DNA from: Tetrahymena elliotti 4EA
Taxonomy: Eukaryota > Ciliophora > Oligohymenophorea > Hymenostomatida > Tetrahymenidae
Reading direction: 5' to 3'
NCBI GenBank assembly: GCA_000231825.2
Contig: JH720296.1
Coordinates: forward strand, 806,001 to 870,000
Length of the DNA stretch: 64,000 bases
Shown piece by piece: positions 16,801 through 29,410 of the stretch. Below the pieces are notes generated by a model. That model saw nothing but the letters and a program-made list of their open reading frames with translations. It did not search any database and had not been told where the DNA came from. The translations under genes and the position numbers were made by a program. Position 1 is the first letter of the stretch. Each line of letters starts with the position of its first letter.

Positions 16801-16924
16801 TTCTTCTTTCTTTAATTAAACATTAAATAAAATTATTTTATTGAATAAAATCTCAATGTTAACTTTTTTAATTCGAATACTTTTAACTTTAAAATATCTT
16901 TTGTTTGGCTTGTTTTGACAACAT
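10885..16924 (-). CDS. Large RG-repeat, Asn/Gln-rich protein
   Basis: A long - strand gene with at least seven exons. The 3' half is the best defined: the last ~420 codons (12,150-10,885) are one uninterrupted frame ending …YLKRFLSTI-TGA, and splice phases join them to upstream exons. The N-terminal part is folded-looking (…IIPIIATNYFRINFPN…). The middle (about 13,150-15,400) is low complexity: Asn, Gln, Glu, with many Arg-Gly motifs (GRGTR, GRGQR, RGN) and KYKKR blocks, and three 32-residue tandem repeats. RG-rich tracts are typical of RNA-binding proteins and are often methylated on Arg, so an RNA-related role is a reasonable guess. The C-terminal ~600 residues look globular, but I recognise no family. 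The first exon (MLSKQAKQK…) and its splice are uncertain. Confidence 0.7.
13794..14081 (-). repeat. Three tandem 96-nt coding repeats (RG/Asn-rich)
   Basis: Three consecutive units of exactly 96 nt encode 32 residues each, beginning KRSEGRGTR, KRNAGRGTR and KRNTGRGTR. Each continues through Gln/Asn-rich, acidic (QEEDQ-like) and (N/Q/E)N segments. The Lys-Arg pairs are encoded at 14,081-14,076, 13,985-13,980 and 13,889-13,884, which fixes the spacing. The units differ at many codons, so the duplication is not recent, or it has been diversified. Confidence 0.85.
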
Positions 16925-17452
16925 AAAATACTTTTTTATCTTTCTCTAAAATTTCAGCTCTCCTTCAAATAAAATAGTATTCATAACAAATATATACACA
17001 CACACACACAAAAAGTATTTTCTTTTTGTTGTTTGATATGTTTTAATTATGAAATTAAAAAATAAAATTATTCTTAATATTGAAAGCTGTAACAAAAAAA
17101 TTAATAATTAAAATCAGCAATTTAATATACAAATAAACATTCAAAAAGAGTAGAGTGGTAATTTAATTCTCTCAAAATTTAAAATAAGGATTGTTAAAAC
17201 TAAAAAAATTCAAGTTTTAATTTCTTTTCATGAAGAAAATTTTTTATTAATCTTTCAATAGTGAGTAAGCTGTTAAGAGTAATTTTATAAAAGGATATCA
17301 TTTTTGAAATACATTTTTGTTATTTGATTTACATAAATAACATTTAACATTTTAAAATTAAAATAGAAAATAGGATAAAATTGAGTAAATAAAAAAGATT
17401 TTGAAAATAAAAGTTAGATAAAATACAAAAAGTATTTTCTTAAATCCATTGA
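16925..17452. other. Intergenic with (AC)n microsatellite
   Basis: This lies between two co-directional - strand genes. It carries an (AC)8 run at about 16,995-17,010 in the upstream flank of the RG-repeat gene. Nothing else is recognised. Confidence 0.6.
16995..17010. repeat. (AC)8 microsatellite
   Basis: Eight tandem AC dinucleotides preceded by TATAT. It lies just upstream of the likely first exon of the RG-repeat gene. Confidence 0.8.
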
Positions 17453-20400
17453 TCAAATATATTCGAAGTTTTTAATGTCTTTTGTTCTTTTCTCTTAATT
17501 TGAATGAGGACTTAGACTTCTAATTTAAAACCCTCTTTTTTAAGTATAACTTTAAGTGATTTAGTTTTGCTTACTATACGAATTTGATAATTAACTTAGC
17601 ATGTTATCACTATTCAATAAATTTTTTGTGTTCTATTATACAGTTTTTGATGGCATTTTAAATTTGTTAATAATTTTTATTGTTTTCACTGAATTTTTAA
17701 ATAATTCAGGCTACTTATCTTTATTATTAACAGATTCTGGAGAAGATATGTTGGTATGGATTTTATTGAATCTTTCTTTTGTTATTAACTGATTGTTTAA
17801 TTTAATAAATTGCTGTTGGATAGAATCCCTTTCAAGATTTTGTAAAAAAAGATTCTCTCTTTTTAATTTCTAAATTTATTACTGACTCAAGCAATCAATA
17901 GTAGTTTTTTGTAATGATTTTGAATTATCTTTTAAAATTTTTTAAATAGCTTACTCGAATTTATTATTAATTTATAAATTATTTTAAGATTAATATCCAG
18001 GATTTTATTTATTTCTTAAAACAGAGTATGGGCTGGTGGCACTATTTGTTGTTAAGTTGAGAATACTGTTATTTAAATCATCTTTATCTTTTTAGATTTC
18101 ATTTGGAAAAGCAAACGCTTTCAAAGACAACTGTTTTGAAATTTCTTTTTTTTCCCATTTTTCTTTAAGAATATCAAGAAAAACCTATTTATTTTTATTT
18201 TATTTATTATCCTAAGAATTATTATCAGAATCTTTTTTTTGATTCTATACTGTATTAGCATTAGATGAAGTAGTACCTGACAGAAAATTCCTCTTTGTTT
18301 AAGTTTAATAAGCCACAGTCTATAATTATTACAATTGAGCTTACTATTACTCTAATATCTACATAGCTGATTATTATTTCTTTTTGAATTATACTGGAAC
18401 AGACTTTAATCCTCCTAATTATAAGCGTTAGAATTGAGCTTATAATTACTACATTTATGTATTCAATTAATTAATTGTTTAAGGAGATATCTTGTTTGCT
18501 TAGCTTATCTATTGCTGTAAATAAACAATTTACTTTTATATTTCAGCAGAAAGCTTTTCATGATATTCATCAAATTATTTTTCTTTAATATACAAATCTC
18601 TTGCCTTTCTATATTCTTCTTACTGGTGAACTATATTGTTCCTTTCAGATTATATAAGAGTCTTTAACTCATATTTATCCACTTTTTAAATTTCTTTAGT
18701 CAATTCTGTTAAAATTTTATTTTTTACTGTATTACTTGAGCTTACCCCAAGACTATTGAGAAGCCCTTAGAATTATTATTTTTTAGCTTTCAAAGCTTCC
18801 TCATTTTATAATAACTACTTTTTTTGATATTCTCCACTAGGTAAATCACCCATAGAAGCAGCTGTTTCCTCTCCAGTACTTGAAATACGTCCTTTTCTCT
18901 TTTTTAATTCTCTTTCGTGAACTGATCCCTTTTTCTTTTTGTTTAAAATAGAAACAGAATTTTAATCATCATTTTTCATTTTCTTTATATGCGAAGAATT
19001 TTTTAAGTTGCTATTTTGCTGCATAATTCTGCTTTAAGTGCTTTTCATATTGTTTAATGATTATAATTATCCTGATACACTCATATCAGTAGTTCTTGTT
19101 CTTTAATTTTCTTCACCTTTATGAGCTGAAAAAGCCCTTTATCTCTTTGATCCTGTTTCATTGGAGTTAATATGAGATGCTCCTAAAGAGGTTTCATTCT
19201 ACTCCTCATCTATTTAATTAGGTAGCCCTGCTGAAGAGGGACGATAAACCTAATCAACTATTTTCTTTATTTAAACTCTATCTACTTCAAATTGTAACAA
19301 ATCATCTTTTATGTTAATAAATTCTTCTCCATACTCCATATGATCTACTTACTCTTTGACAATGCTAAAAAGGTTGTTTCTTTTATTTGTTCTAATAGGA
19401 ATTTAAGTATCTAGAGTTGCACATTAAAAAGAATCAAGAGTAGACTCAAAGTGTTTTCCTAGATACATAGATATTTGTTTAGATTTATTGCTATGAATAG
19501 TAGTAATTATTTAATTTAATTTCTAATCAAATTGCTTTGTATTGAATGTATTTACTGGATCATACCAATGATGTAGTATTCCTTCTTCATCATACCAGTC
19601 CACCATTCCTAATTACTTACTTAATATCATTTTACGTCTTAATATTATCATGAGTACTTTTTTAAATAAAGACATGATATCATAAATCCATTCTCTAGCT
19701 CTGTTACATGATTTTTCGAAAATCCAATCCCATTTTGATAAAAAAATTCGTATGACATGATTTTCATCAATGTTAATTTTTTGATTACCCTCTTTAAAAT
19801 CTTAATTATTAAGAAGATATTCTTCTAAATCAGAATCATACTGCTATTTAGTATCATTAATTAGTTTCAGTAGTTAAGCCTTAGTGGTATATTTGTAAAT
19901 AAAACAGTGGCTATCAATAATTTCAAGAAAGAAATCTTTACATCTTTTGACATTAAAGTCTTTAGATTGCTAATAGAGAGAATCTATATTTTGTTAAATT
20001 ATGTGTTTTTCTTCATCATCGAAAGCCTTTGATTATAACTTTTTAGTAATTCTTTCACATATCGACTTTAAAGTAAATCTATCTTTAAATGTTCTATCAA
20101 ATATTTTTAAAATTCCAAATAAATTGTTTTATTCCCCAACATCTAAAGTCAAAGAATCTAGTATGTTTTTTTCAGTTAGAATGTTACTTGTTAAATATTT
20201 TATATTTAATTTTTTCATTTCTTAGACTATCAAATAACGACTTGTTGAGTCTAATTCTTTACTTTCTACTTTCCATCCTCTTAAAAACATAAGGCTTTCA
20301 TCTACTAAATCATTTAACTCTTAATTTTAACCATCACCTCTATCTCTAATCTGATTAAGTAAACTGAAAAATTTCTCTATTAATATAATAAACAAAAAAC

Positions 20401-22633
20401 GAACATCAAACACAATTTATTTATCAAAGAAATAAAGAAAAAATTACTCAACATAAGATGTGATGCATTAAGGAATGTATTGTAATTTTTATTAAATTCA
20501 TCCTATTCTTGTTGGAATGAAGATTATTATGGAACCTCATTCTGCTTGAGAAGCTAATAAATATCAAAATTTGGACTATCGTCCTCTGAGCTGTAATAAT
20601 TTTCTAAAAATGAATCATTAGAAAAGAAGCTCGTAATGATTTGGTTGTATGAGTATTGGTCAAGTTCTGTATCAATTTCAATAATTTCTATTTTCTTCTT
20701 CTTTTAATTAAATTTTTTCCTCACCTTTTCTGCTTCACTCTATGTATCAACAAGCTCCTCTTGGAACTTTTTCTTATCCATTTCTAACTAAATAACTTTA
20801 GCACTTAGATTATCACTCAACTTGCATGCATAAATATAATTATCTTACAATTAATTAAACAGCCCTGTGATATCATTGTTATGACTTTCATAAAACTAAT
20901 TTAAAATCAAAATAATAAATTAAGCCTTTGCTTCATCTGAATCCAGATCATTCTTTATTTGGGTAGGCTTCTTGTTAAGTTTTAATGCATACAACAACAA
21001 ATTTTTTGATTTTAAAATTTTTTAGGTATACTTACTCTAGTTATTGCTATTTTGTGCTTAATTGTTGTTATGGAGAAGACTTAAAAAGTTATTTTTTTCT
21101 TCTATCTAGGTTAAAATATTTGAAGATTTTGGAGTAACTGATTTATTATTTGTTGAGTTATTTTTCTATTAATCAGTTGAAACAACTTCATTCTCATCAT
21201 CTAAAATACTAAAATCTATTTTGGGCTTTATTTAATCAATAAAAATAAGATAATTTGATTTTTTTAAAAGAATATATTACTTCAAATAGCATTTAGCTAT
21301 TAAAATGATTAGATGGATTATCATAAATAAATACCCTTGCCAACATATCGAAATCTCCCAAATGATTTAAAAGCGAATCCAAATCTTATTATTACTTTAA
21401 CTTGAGCATATGCTGGTGCTCTAAATACTCTATTTCTTATTAAGTCTCTTTTAATATTTCCTTAGCTTCTACTAAACTTTCTTTTATATCTTTATATTGG
21501 TCTATTTCATATTTCAAATCAGTTTCAGCAATTTATTGTAAATAATTTGTCTTTTGCATAACAGTTTTGTGAATTTCTTCAATATGATTCATAGCTTTCT
21601 TGACATACTACTATCTACAGACATTTAAAATATTTTAAGCTTTGGTTTCTTTCTCATCATCTTCAAGGTATGCTATATTTTTCTCAACAGCTTCATTTAG
21701 TTCTTCATATTCCAGTTAAAGCTTTTACACCTCTTCTTTCTATAATATCAATCTTTATTCCATATGACATAAAGTCTTAGTATAAAACTGTTCTTCTTTC
21801 ACCTTATCTACAATTTTTTGTATTTTTTCTTTCAATTTACACAAAATCTCTTCAATCTCTTCTGGATAATATTCATCATATTTATTTATCTTTTAATTGG
21901 CAAAAGTTCTTAAATTATTGTTGTTATTTATATGCAGAAGAGGATCACTTTTATCAAACTATGTATACCTTTTGTATAGTTTTAAAAGCATTAAATTTGG
22001 TAGATATTTTGCAAATAACTAAATAAAATCATTAAAATAATTATTATTTTTTTGTGACAAATTTTTTTTAGTTAATCCTACCATTCAAAAAAAAAAATAA
22101 AAAAAGAAAAGATAAGTTAACCATTACCTGCTATTCTAAAGTTTGTAGAGCAACTATTTTTGTGATTCTAGCTGCTATTGTTTGAAATTATTTACCTAAA
22201 TAAAGTTATCTATAATAAATCTAAATTAATATTCTTTGTCCTGAAACTCTTTTAAAGCCTACTGTGTTTCAATATGATCTTAATATTCAGTTTGAAGTTT
22301 TTTCACTTTTTAACTTTTTTTATACTATAAATCATTGTTGCCTTCTTCTTTATTGATAGAAGAAGATGGCCCATTACTGCTAATTATCTTTAATCCATTT
22401 GCTTTATTCTAATTTGTAATAGTAAAATTAGCAGAAGTTATTGTTTCTTAAGGATTAAATCTTATAACCTAATCGGTAAATTCTACTTTAACTCTCTTGT
22501 CTTTTAAATCCTCGTTAAAGCTTACTTAGCTAGGATTTTTATTAATATCATTAGTATTGTCTTAGTAATCAAATTATTGCAGTTAATATGCTTCAAATTC
22601 AAATAAGTTGTCTTGATCATTGCTGTCACTCAT
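17453..22633 (-). CDS. Large coiled-coil protein, unidentified
   Basis: A - strand gene of at least four exons. It starts at MSDSNDQDNLFEFEAY (22,633) and ends …KDIKNFEYI-TGA (17,453). The second quarter is a long heptad-like coiled coil rich in Glu, Lys and Leu (about 21,980-21,330). Exon 3 (about 21,230-20,450) and exon 4 (20,378-17,453) follow, joined by an intron with matching phase 1. Exon 4 contains a Trp-rich segment (KWDWIFEKSCNRAREW, then GMVDWYDEEGILHHWYDP), a Lys-rich disordered stretch, and a Gln-rich coiled coil (QIVYLQQQISQANK…). The junction after exon 1 is ambiguous; a phase-0 splice to a TTTATTTAG acceptor fits best. I do not recognise the family. A scaffold or cytoskeletal role is only a guess from the coiled coils. 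Confidence 0.7.
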
Positions 22634-23460
22634 TTAGTGTAAATTAAATGGAATCAAGACTTGGTTATTTTTAATTTGCAATAATATTAATATATATTGA
22701 ATTGGCTTATATATCCTAACAAATAGAAAAAATTACAAATAAACAATCTATTAGTTTTTTAATTAATTAGCTATGATTCTACATAAATAATTAAATGACA
22801 CAGTTATTAATTTTTTAAACACAGCATAAACTTTATAATATCAGTAACTATTAAAAAATAAAAGAAAGTAGACTTTGATTTATTTAAAAATACATCTTTC
22901 TTTGTTTATTATCATTCAAATAATATCTATAAATAAAATGTTTTTAATAAACAAAAACTAAAACAGATAAAATAAAATTTAGCAAAAAATTTTGAAGTCC
23001 TTCACAAAAAATTATCAAATATTGAATAATTTTTGTGATTAATAACAAGCAATTCAATAAATCTTTAATAGAGTTAATTTTGATTTGATATTTACAAATA
23101 TTAGAATCTAAGTTAATGATTTAGTCTAATAAAACATATGATGTAAATTTAGAGGATAAAAAATAACAATTAAATTAAGAATTATGAGATTTTAAACAAA
23201 CACTTTTTTCAAAAACTTATTGAAATATAAAAAACTATTTTATTTTATTGGCAATTCAATTAAGTTTTGATTCTATGATGTTAAATTGAGATAATCTTTA
23301 TTGGATAAAATATAAAAAACATGACTAGTTTTTCTAATAATTGAATTAATAATATATCATTTGAATCGAGAATATTATAAAATACAAATAAATATAAATA
23401 AAATTTAAAATACATTTAAAAATATTCAAATATTTCTAAATAGAAAATTAAACAATTTGA
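22634..23460. other. Intergenic region
   Basis: Very AT-rich sequence between two - strand genes (promoter of the coiled-coil gene and 3' flank of the LRR gene). No gene or repeat can be supported. Confidence 0.6.
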
Positions 23461-26052
23461 TCACATTACTAAGAATTTGATAATGTTTTCATTGAGTTAA
23501 TCTTCGTTTGGATACCCATAAAATATATTGTGAGTTTTTCTCCTAACTGAATTAATTACATCAATTCCATTTTGATTTAGCAGATTTCCCCTGTTAAAAT
23601 AATTTAAAAGTCTACAAAATTTACAAAGTTAAAAAATTACGATAGATAGATATCTGCTTAGATGAGTCTAACCATATTTTTAAGCTTATAAACTAATCTG
23701 ATACATGGGAGATTTTCTAATTAATTGTGAGATAAATTCAGATCCAATCTCACCAAATTTTTTTAATTTTCTATAAATTAACTGATGCCATAACCACCTT
23801 TTATCCCAATATTATTTCCCCTTTTTAAATTACTTTATCTTAAACAAAAATTTTTTAAATCTTAAATTACTTCAAAGATATTCTTAAAAATTGAAGCTAA
23901 GAAAGAGATCTGATTCCTTCAAAAATAAAGCAACAGCCTTCATTATTTATGCTCTAATAACTTTTAATCATAAAATTAAGCTGAATTATAAAATAATAAT
24001 TTCAAGAAATTACTCTAAATTCAAATCAAGATACTATAAATTTATCAATTTATTAAGCACTTGTGAAATTCCTATTGCAATTAGATTATCCATTGCAACA
24101 TGTTTGCCACTATTTTAATTGATACTACTCCTATTGCTTTATATTTTTAAATTTAACACTCAAAATTAAATAAATCAAGTTAAGATTTTACGAGAGACCT
24201 AAGACTAATTCTTTCAAATCTGTTTTCTCCTCAATTGCATTGCAAAGATTTATAACTTCTTCATATGATATTAATGTTTTACTATTTTAAAATTAATTTT
24301 GAGTAAGTTATATTTTATAAGATAAAATTGTACGAGAGGTTTATTTTTAGAATACTCAAGCTATTCATCTGTTTAATAGCATTAGAGAGCTCTTCAATAG
24401 AAGAAAAAGAGAGATTATTATAACTAAAATAAAATATAAATTTTTAATTCATTTATGATTATAAAAATAAATTTACTAAAAATTAATGTCAAGAAACTAA
24501 ATTTTTTAAGCTTAACCAAGACTCTTATTTAATTATGTTAAAGAGGAAAAATCTACGTCACATCGACTAAGCAAAAAAAAATTGATAAAATAAAGTTTAG
24601 CTGATCATTTTTTAAATTAATAAATCAATACCTAATGTTTAAATTTACATATTCAAGATGAACCATTTTTTGAATTTAATTTGAAAGAGATTTAACAAAT
24701 TACCCTGTTATGCTATTGTCTCTGTAAAAAATGTTTAAATAAAATAATAAGTAAACCAATTTTTTTAATTTTAATATATATGATTACTCTGTATTTAGAC
24801 TAAAATGTGTGACAATGCTCATATTAATGAATGATTCAATAAATATAATCAAACCACTATCAGATATTTTATTTCTATAAAAAGAGAAATGTATCTATTT
24901 AAGCTTAGCAAGACTAGTTAGTCCTTCAGATAAATCTATAACATCCTCATTCATCATTTAATTCATTCTAATTTATGAATAATTCTAAGAAATTTATTTA
25001 AATTTATTTATTTACCCAAGATTGACATCTAAATTTGAAATGTTTTAGTTTTATTTCAAAAATTCTGCAAAATATTTCCACAAATTAGACTGATTTCTTT
25101 GCTTTATCACATTTCTAAACAAAAAACAATATTTAATTAATAATTAATATAAATTAGAGTTTACATTATGACTAATTTAAAGCTCTTAAGTTGCCTAATT
25201 GATTTAATACTTTTAAATAGAAAAATAAGTCCCTCACTTTCTATTTTATTCCAGGAAAAATCTAAATTCAAGTAGGTTATTTTATTTTATTCATTTATGC
25301 TTTCTTCAAGTTTTTTTAAAGCATTATAATTTAGCAAATTATTTCTATTATTTATTTTAAATTAATTTTTAATTTTAAAAATATATTTTCTAATTATTCC
25401 TACGACAAATTCAGTGATAAATACTAAAGGTTTGCCATTCTTCCCAATGAGAAGAAAATAGTTTGTGCTCCTTCAGAAGTTATTTTATTACCTCTTTATA
25501 TCATATTTAATATTTAAAATGAATGGTTAATTAACAATCTTTAGAAATTAATTCTTTACACTAAGTTTAACTTTAATTTAACTAGCCTTTGAAGTTAAGA
25601 TAAACGATTGGCAAGGCTTAAAGCTCCTTATATAAATATCTTACTAAAGGATAAATTTAAAATCAAAACATTAAGCTATGTCTATTTAGATATTGCATCA
25701 AATATATTGATAGAATCATATTGAGAAATTAGATTTTTAGAGAAATCTAAATTAAGGATACTCATATCAGGAAGTCTTTGTAAATTCTATATTAAGCTTT
25801 AAAAATTCTTTTGATTGAACTTTTGATTACTTTTTTGAAAGAAATATAAAAAAATAAATTATTCAGTTTCATGATAATAAAAAAAAGGTACTCCATTATT
25901 ATGTTAACTTCAGAATTATTTATTTGCTCTGGCTTTATGTCAATTATTTAAGCTTATTGCATTATTGGAGCCATTTGTATCCTTGGTAAATTGCCTGGAT
26001 TAGGATCTATAACTCCTCTAGCATAATCATAGAGCAGTGATCTCTTCTCCAT
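23461..26052 (-). CDS. Leucine-rich repeat protein, one repeat per exon
   Basis: Starts MEKRSLLYDYARGVIDPN and ends …NENIIKFLVM-TGA. About ten small exons follow the N-terminal exon. Nearly every one encodes a single LRR of ~27 residues of the ribonuclease-inhibitor type, with the pattern N-x-(I/L)…(3)…LxxxLxxLxxLxxLxLxL. Examples are IQKMVHLEYVNLNI, MNSLSILKINL and KTDLKELVLGL. The four repeat junctions I checked between about 24,150 and 24,830 are all phase 2, with the intron at the same place just after the LxLxL strand. LRR solenoids bind other proteins; no enzymatic domain is visible. The next gene upstream ends only 53 bp away, on the same strand, and shares this repeat and intron design, so the two are probably related by duplication. 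Confidence 0.75.
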
Positions 26053-26105
26053 TTATGTTATTAATTACTTTTAATCCAAAATAAGCTTTTCTGAATTTTT
26101 AATTA

Positions 26106-28504
26106 TCAATATATTCCTAATTTAATATTTTAAGATAACTGAGTATTTTAATATAAACCTTTTATGCAAATATACCCAGCTTTGAACAAACATTTTTATA
26201 AGTATTTCAAATTTTTAATGTAGAAACTTATTTCTTGAGCAGAATTTCTTTGTATTTGTCTTGAAAAAGAAATATTAAATAAACTTAAAGATAAGGTAAA
26301 TAGAAATTACCCCAAATTAATTTGTAAAAATTCTAACTATGATTGATTTTAAATCAACTTAATTATTGATTTTAAATCACCTTTCTAAGCAATAATTTTT
26401 TAGTATCTGATTTGTATTTTATTAAGACAATAATTCTTAGTTATTATTTACTATATCCTCATTTAAAGTACTCTTTGATTTTGATCTTTAGTCATAAATT
26501 TAAAGAAATCATCTCTATTTTTAATATTCATTTTAATGAGAAACAAGCAAGCAATACAAAATATTTGAATAATTTACCCTAACAAACTAAATGTTTAAAC
26601 TTTCTTTTCAATTTTTTCCATTTTTTATCTAATTTTGTTCTAGAAATCAGCATTTATTGCATTTTTTCTGAAAAAAATAAATAATAGTTTCATCATGATA
26701 AAATAAAGAAAGATTTACCCTATATTTAGATCTATATTTTATATGCTGTTCAATTGGTCAATAATAACATCTATTATACTCCTAATTTAATTTTCTTTCA
26801 GCATTTATCCTCTATTATTAATGATATTTAAAATAAACAATATATATTTTATATAAAAATACTCTAAGCTTAATGAAAGACTTGTTAGCTTTTCAAAAAG
26901 TGGCAGTGAATGCAAAATTAAACTACAAGTTGTATTTCTTGTTCTTCTATCTGGGGGTATTGCTATTGTAATATTTTTAATTCTTTAAGCAGAGCTCTTG
27001 CTTATTATAGATACTTTCTTTAATCTAGTGAGGTCATTCACTTTCAACTATGATGGAACCGGATAAATGTTCCCAATACCTTTCCAACTTTTTTACTTGT
27101 TTTCTGATTTATCTTTTTGCTTAGTATCATTCAAAAATTTCATAGTTTAAAAAAAAACTTCAACACCATCTCCATACAGTAAACGTTATAGCCAAATGAG
27201 ATGGATTACAACACTTAAAGCAGATACAAGGAAAACAGACAAAACAAACAAATTAATAGTATTATCTGATTTATGAACCCAAGAATTTCTTTCTTCATTG
27301 TTTATAAATTAAATTACACACATAGGCAATGCTTTGAACATAGCTTCTATTACATCAGCCATAATCATAAACTTTTGTAAATTTGAATCCAGCAAAATTG
27401 TTTAAAAATTTGGTTCCATGTTAGAATCCAAACATAGATTTACATTTTTTTTGCCTTAGTATTCTTTATTTTCTTCCATAGATTACTATTCTTCAATAAG
27501 TTTGTCATAGGAATTATCAATCTAGTGATCTAATAATCTAAACATGTTTAATAAGCAAAAATAACTCTAAGAAATTGCAAAAATAAATTTATTTTTGTTT
27601 CAGAAATTATTTTCATAAAAAATGAATTTATTAAACAATGAAAAATATTAAATAATTATAAATTGAGAAACTATTTTTTAATTTTTTCAGTTAAATTTTA
27701 TAAATAATATTACTTTTGTTGAACACTCTTAGGCCTACAAAACTTAATAGGAATTGAACTTGTTCTATCAAGCTAAGCTACTATGTTTTAAGCTTAACTA
27801 TTACTACTTTCACTGATTTTATTATTGAGTGCATTCTATACTACAGTAGGAACTTTAGATTCACGATTAAAATAAAGTTGATCTTATTAAGGAAGGAATG
27901 ATGTTCTATTGTTAATTACTTGATTAGATTGCCTAACAATGTGGTCTATCTAATCATCATCTTATTTATCATTATTATATAGATCTTATATTTCTTTTTT
28001 TTCTTCCTTCTCTATTTTCCATTACTACTTTAGACTATTCATCATATCATCTGTTATGATGATCTTATACTTTTTATAGGTATAAACAAACAATATAAAT
28101 GGGAAAATTTTTATTGACTATGCTAGTGCTATCATTATTGAAAGTGGGATTTTAGTTATTGCTATTTTAAAGAGCTAATAATAATATTTTAAGGTCCATT
28201 TAAGTTCCACAAAAATTAAATCAAAAGATCCTCTTGCGTTGCTGATTTAGTTCTATTTTTCTTCTTCATTTAGCTGAACCTGAGGATAAGAGAGCTAAAA
28301 CATCCAAGTTAACATCTAAATAAAAGGTGATGCAAATAAAAAAAATATCATCGAACTTCTTAGAGAACCATAAGCAAAGTCTTACCAATATAAATAAAGT
28401 ATATCAGCAAATTAACACCATATTTCAAGGAGAATTCTCCCAATAAATAAAATCCATAACACTATCAAATCAAAATTAATTTCACTTATCTTTGCTTTCT
28501 TCAT
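26106..28504 (-). CDS. Multi-pass membrane protein with C-terminal LRRs
   Basis: Starts MKKAKISEINFDLIVLWILF and ends …QNIKLGIY-TGA. The N-terminal ~450 residues hold at least five hydrophobic segments (e.g. LIVLWILFIGRILLEIW, MIFFLFASPFIQMLTW, INLFVLSVFLVSALSVV) with a Gln/Asn-rich loop between two sets. The layout and VIEAMFKALPMCVIQF resemble XK-related membrane proteins, but that match is weak. From about 27,010 downward, small exons encode LRRs (…FEKLTSLSLSL, LNSIQNIDLNI, SQLEFLQINL). The introns between them are all phase 2, placed after the LxLxLG strand. So one gene joins a membrane region to an LRR solenoid, presumably cytoplasmic. The long intron in the middle (about 27,550-27,720) fits phase 2 only with a TTAGAG acceptor, so that junction is less sure. 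One could also split it into two genes. Confidence 0.65.
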
Positions 28505-29410
28505 TTTTAATTAGCTACCTTTAGAAAATAATATTAAATAATTGCAAAAATTGTCTTTATTTTAATTAATTTGAGAATTTTGAAAGGATATAGTGTTATT
28601 ATGAGTATTTAAAGACTTATTATAAATATCTGGTTATTTACTTAAAAAAAACATAAAACACCAAAGATTTGAAATATTTATTAATAAGTATTCACTGTAA
28701 TAACTATTTATTCATTTCTATATGCTATCCGATTAAATTTTAATTAAATGCAAATTAAATTTAACTTGATATACCAAATAATGTAATCTTAACAATATTT
28801 ATAATTAATCTAAAATGTACAAAAGATTTTAAGATAAATTCAAAAATAAAATTTGTTTTCTAAAAAGCATCTAATTTTTGTTACATTAGGTTGATTGTGA
28901 GTTATTTTGAGTAACTCAAGAGTTACTTAGAGTCCTTAAAAGTTCTTAAATAATTTAAAAAGTTAGAAAAAAATTATTTGTTTAAATTAAGAAAAGAGAT
29001 GAAAAGAATAATTAATATAAATTAATCTTTAAAGACTTAATTTTGAGTCATTTACTTATGCAATTTAATAAAGATTTTCTGACTTAAAACAATGTTTAAG
29101 AAAAAAAAAATTATTTTTCTAAAAGAAATGATTTACATACCAAATATTAAAAAATTTAATCTTTGAAAATAATAGAATAGAAGTTCCTTTTTTAATTGTT
29201 CTATTTATAAAAAATATTCAATCATTTGTTTTGTATTTTAAAAAGATTTTCTTTTAATGGTAAATAATTAATTTGATTTCATTTTAAGATATTTTTTATT
29301 AAATAAGAAAATTTGGAAACTAGTTTTGATCAATCATAATTAATACTATCACATATGTATATGTAAATACTAAATAAAATTTTTTATAATTAATTTGGAT
29401 GCATATTTTT
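28505..29410. other. Intergenic region
   Basis: Upstream flank of the membrane-LRR gene and downstream flank of the IQ protein gene. About 28,895-28,930 contains overlapping short direct and inverted copies of GAGTTACT/AGTAACTC, possibly a protein-binding site. No coding sequence is supported. Confidence 0.5.

Noticed and set aside
10885..16924. Calling the RG-repeat gene an Argonaute/Piwi protein
   Set aside because: Only faint N/L1-like wording is seen; no PAZ pocket or PIWI DDH catalytic motifs were found.
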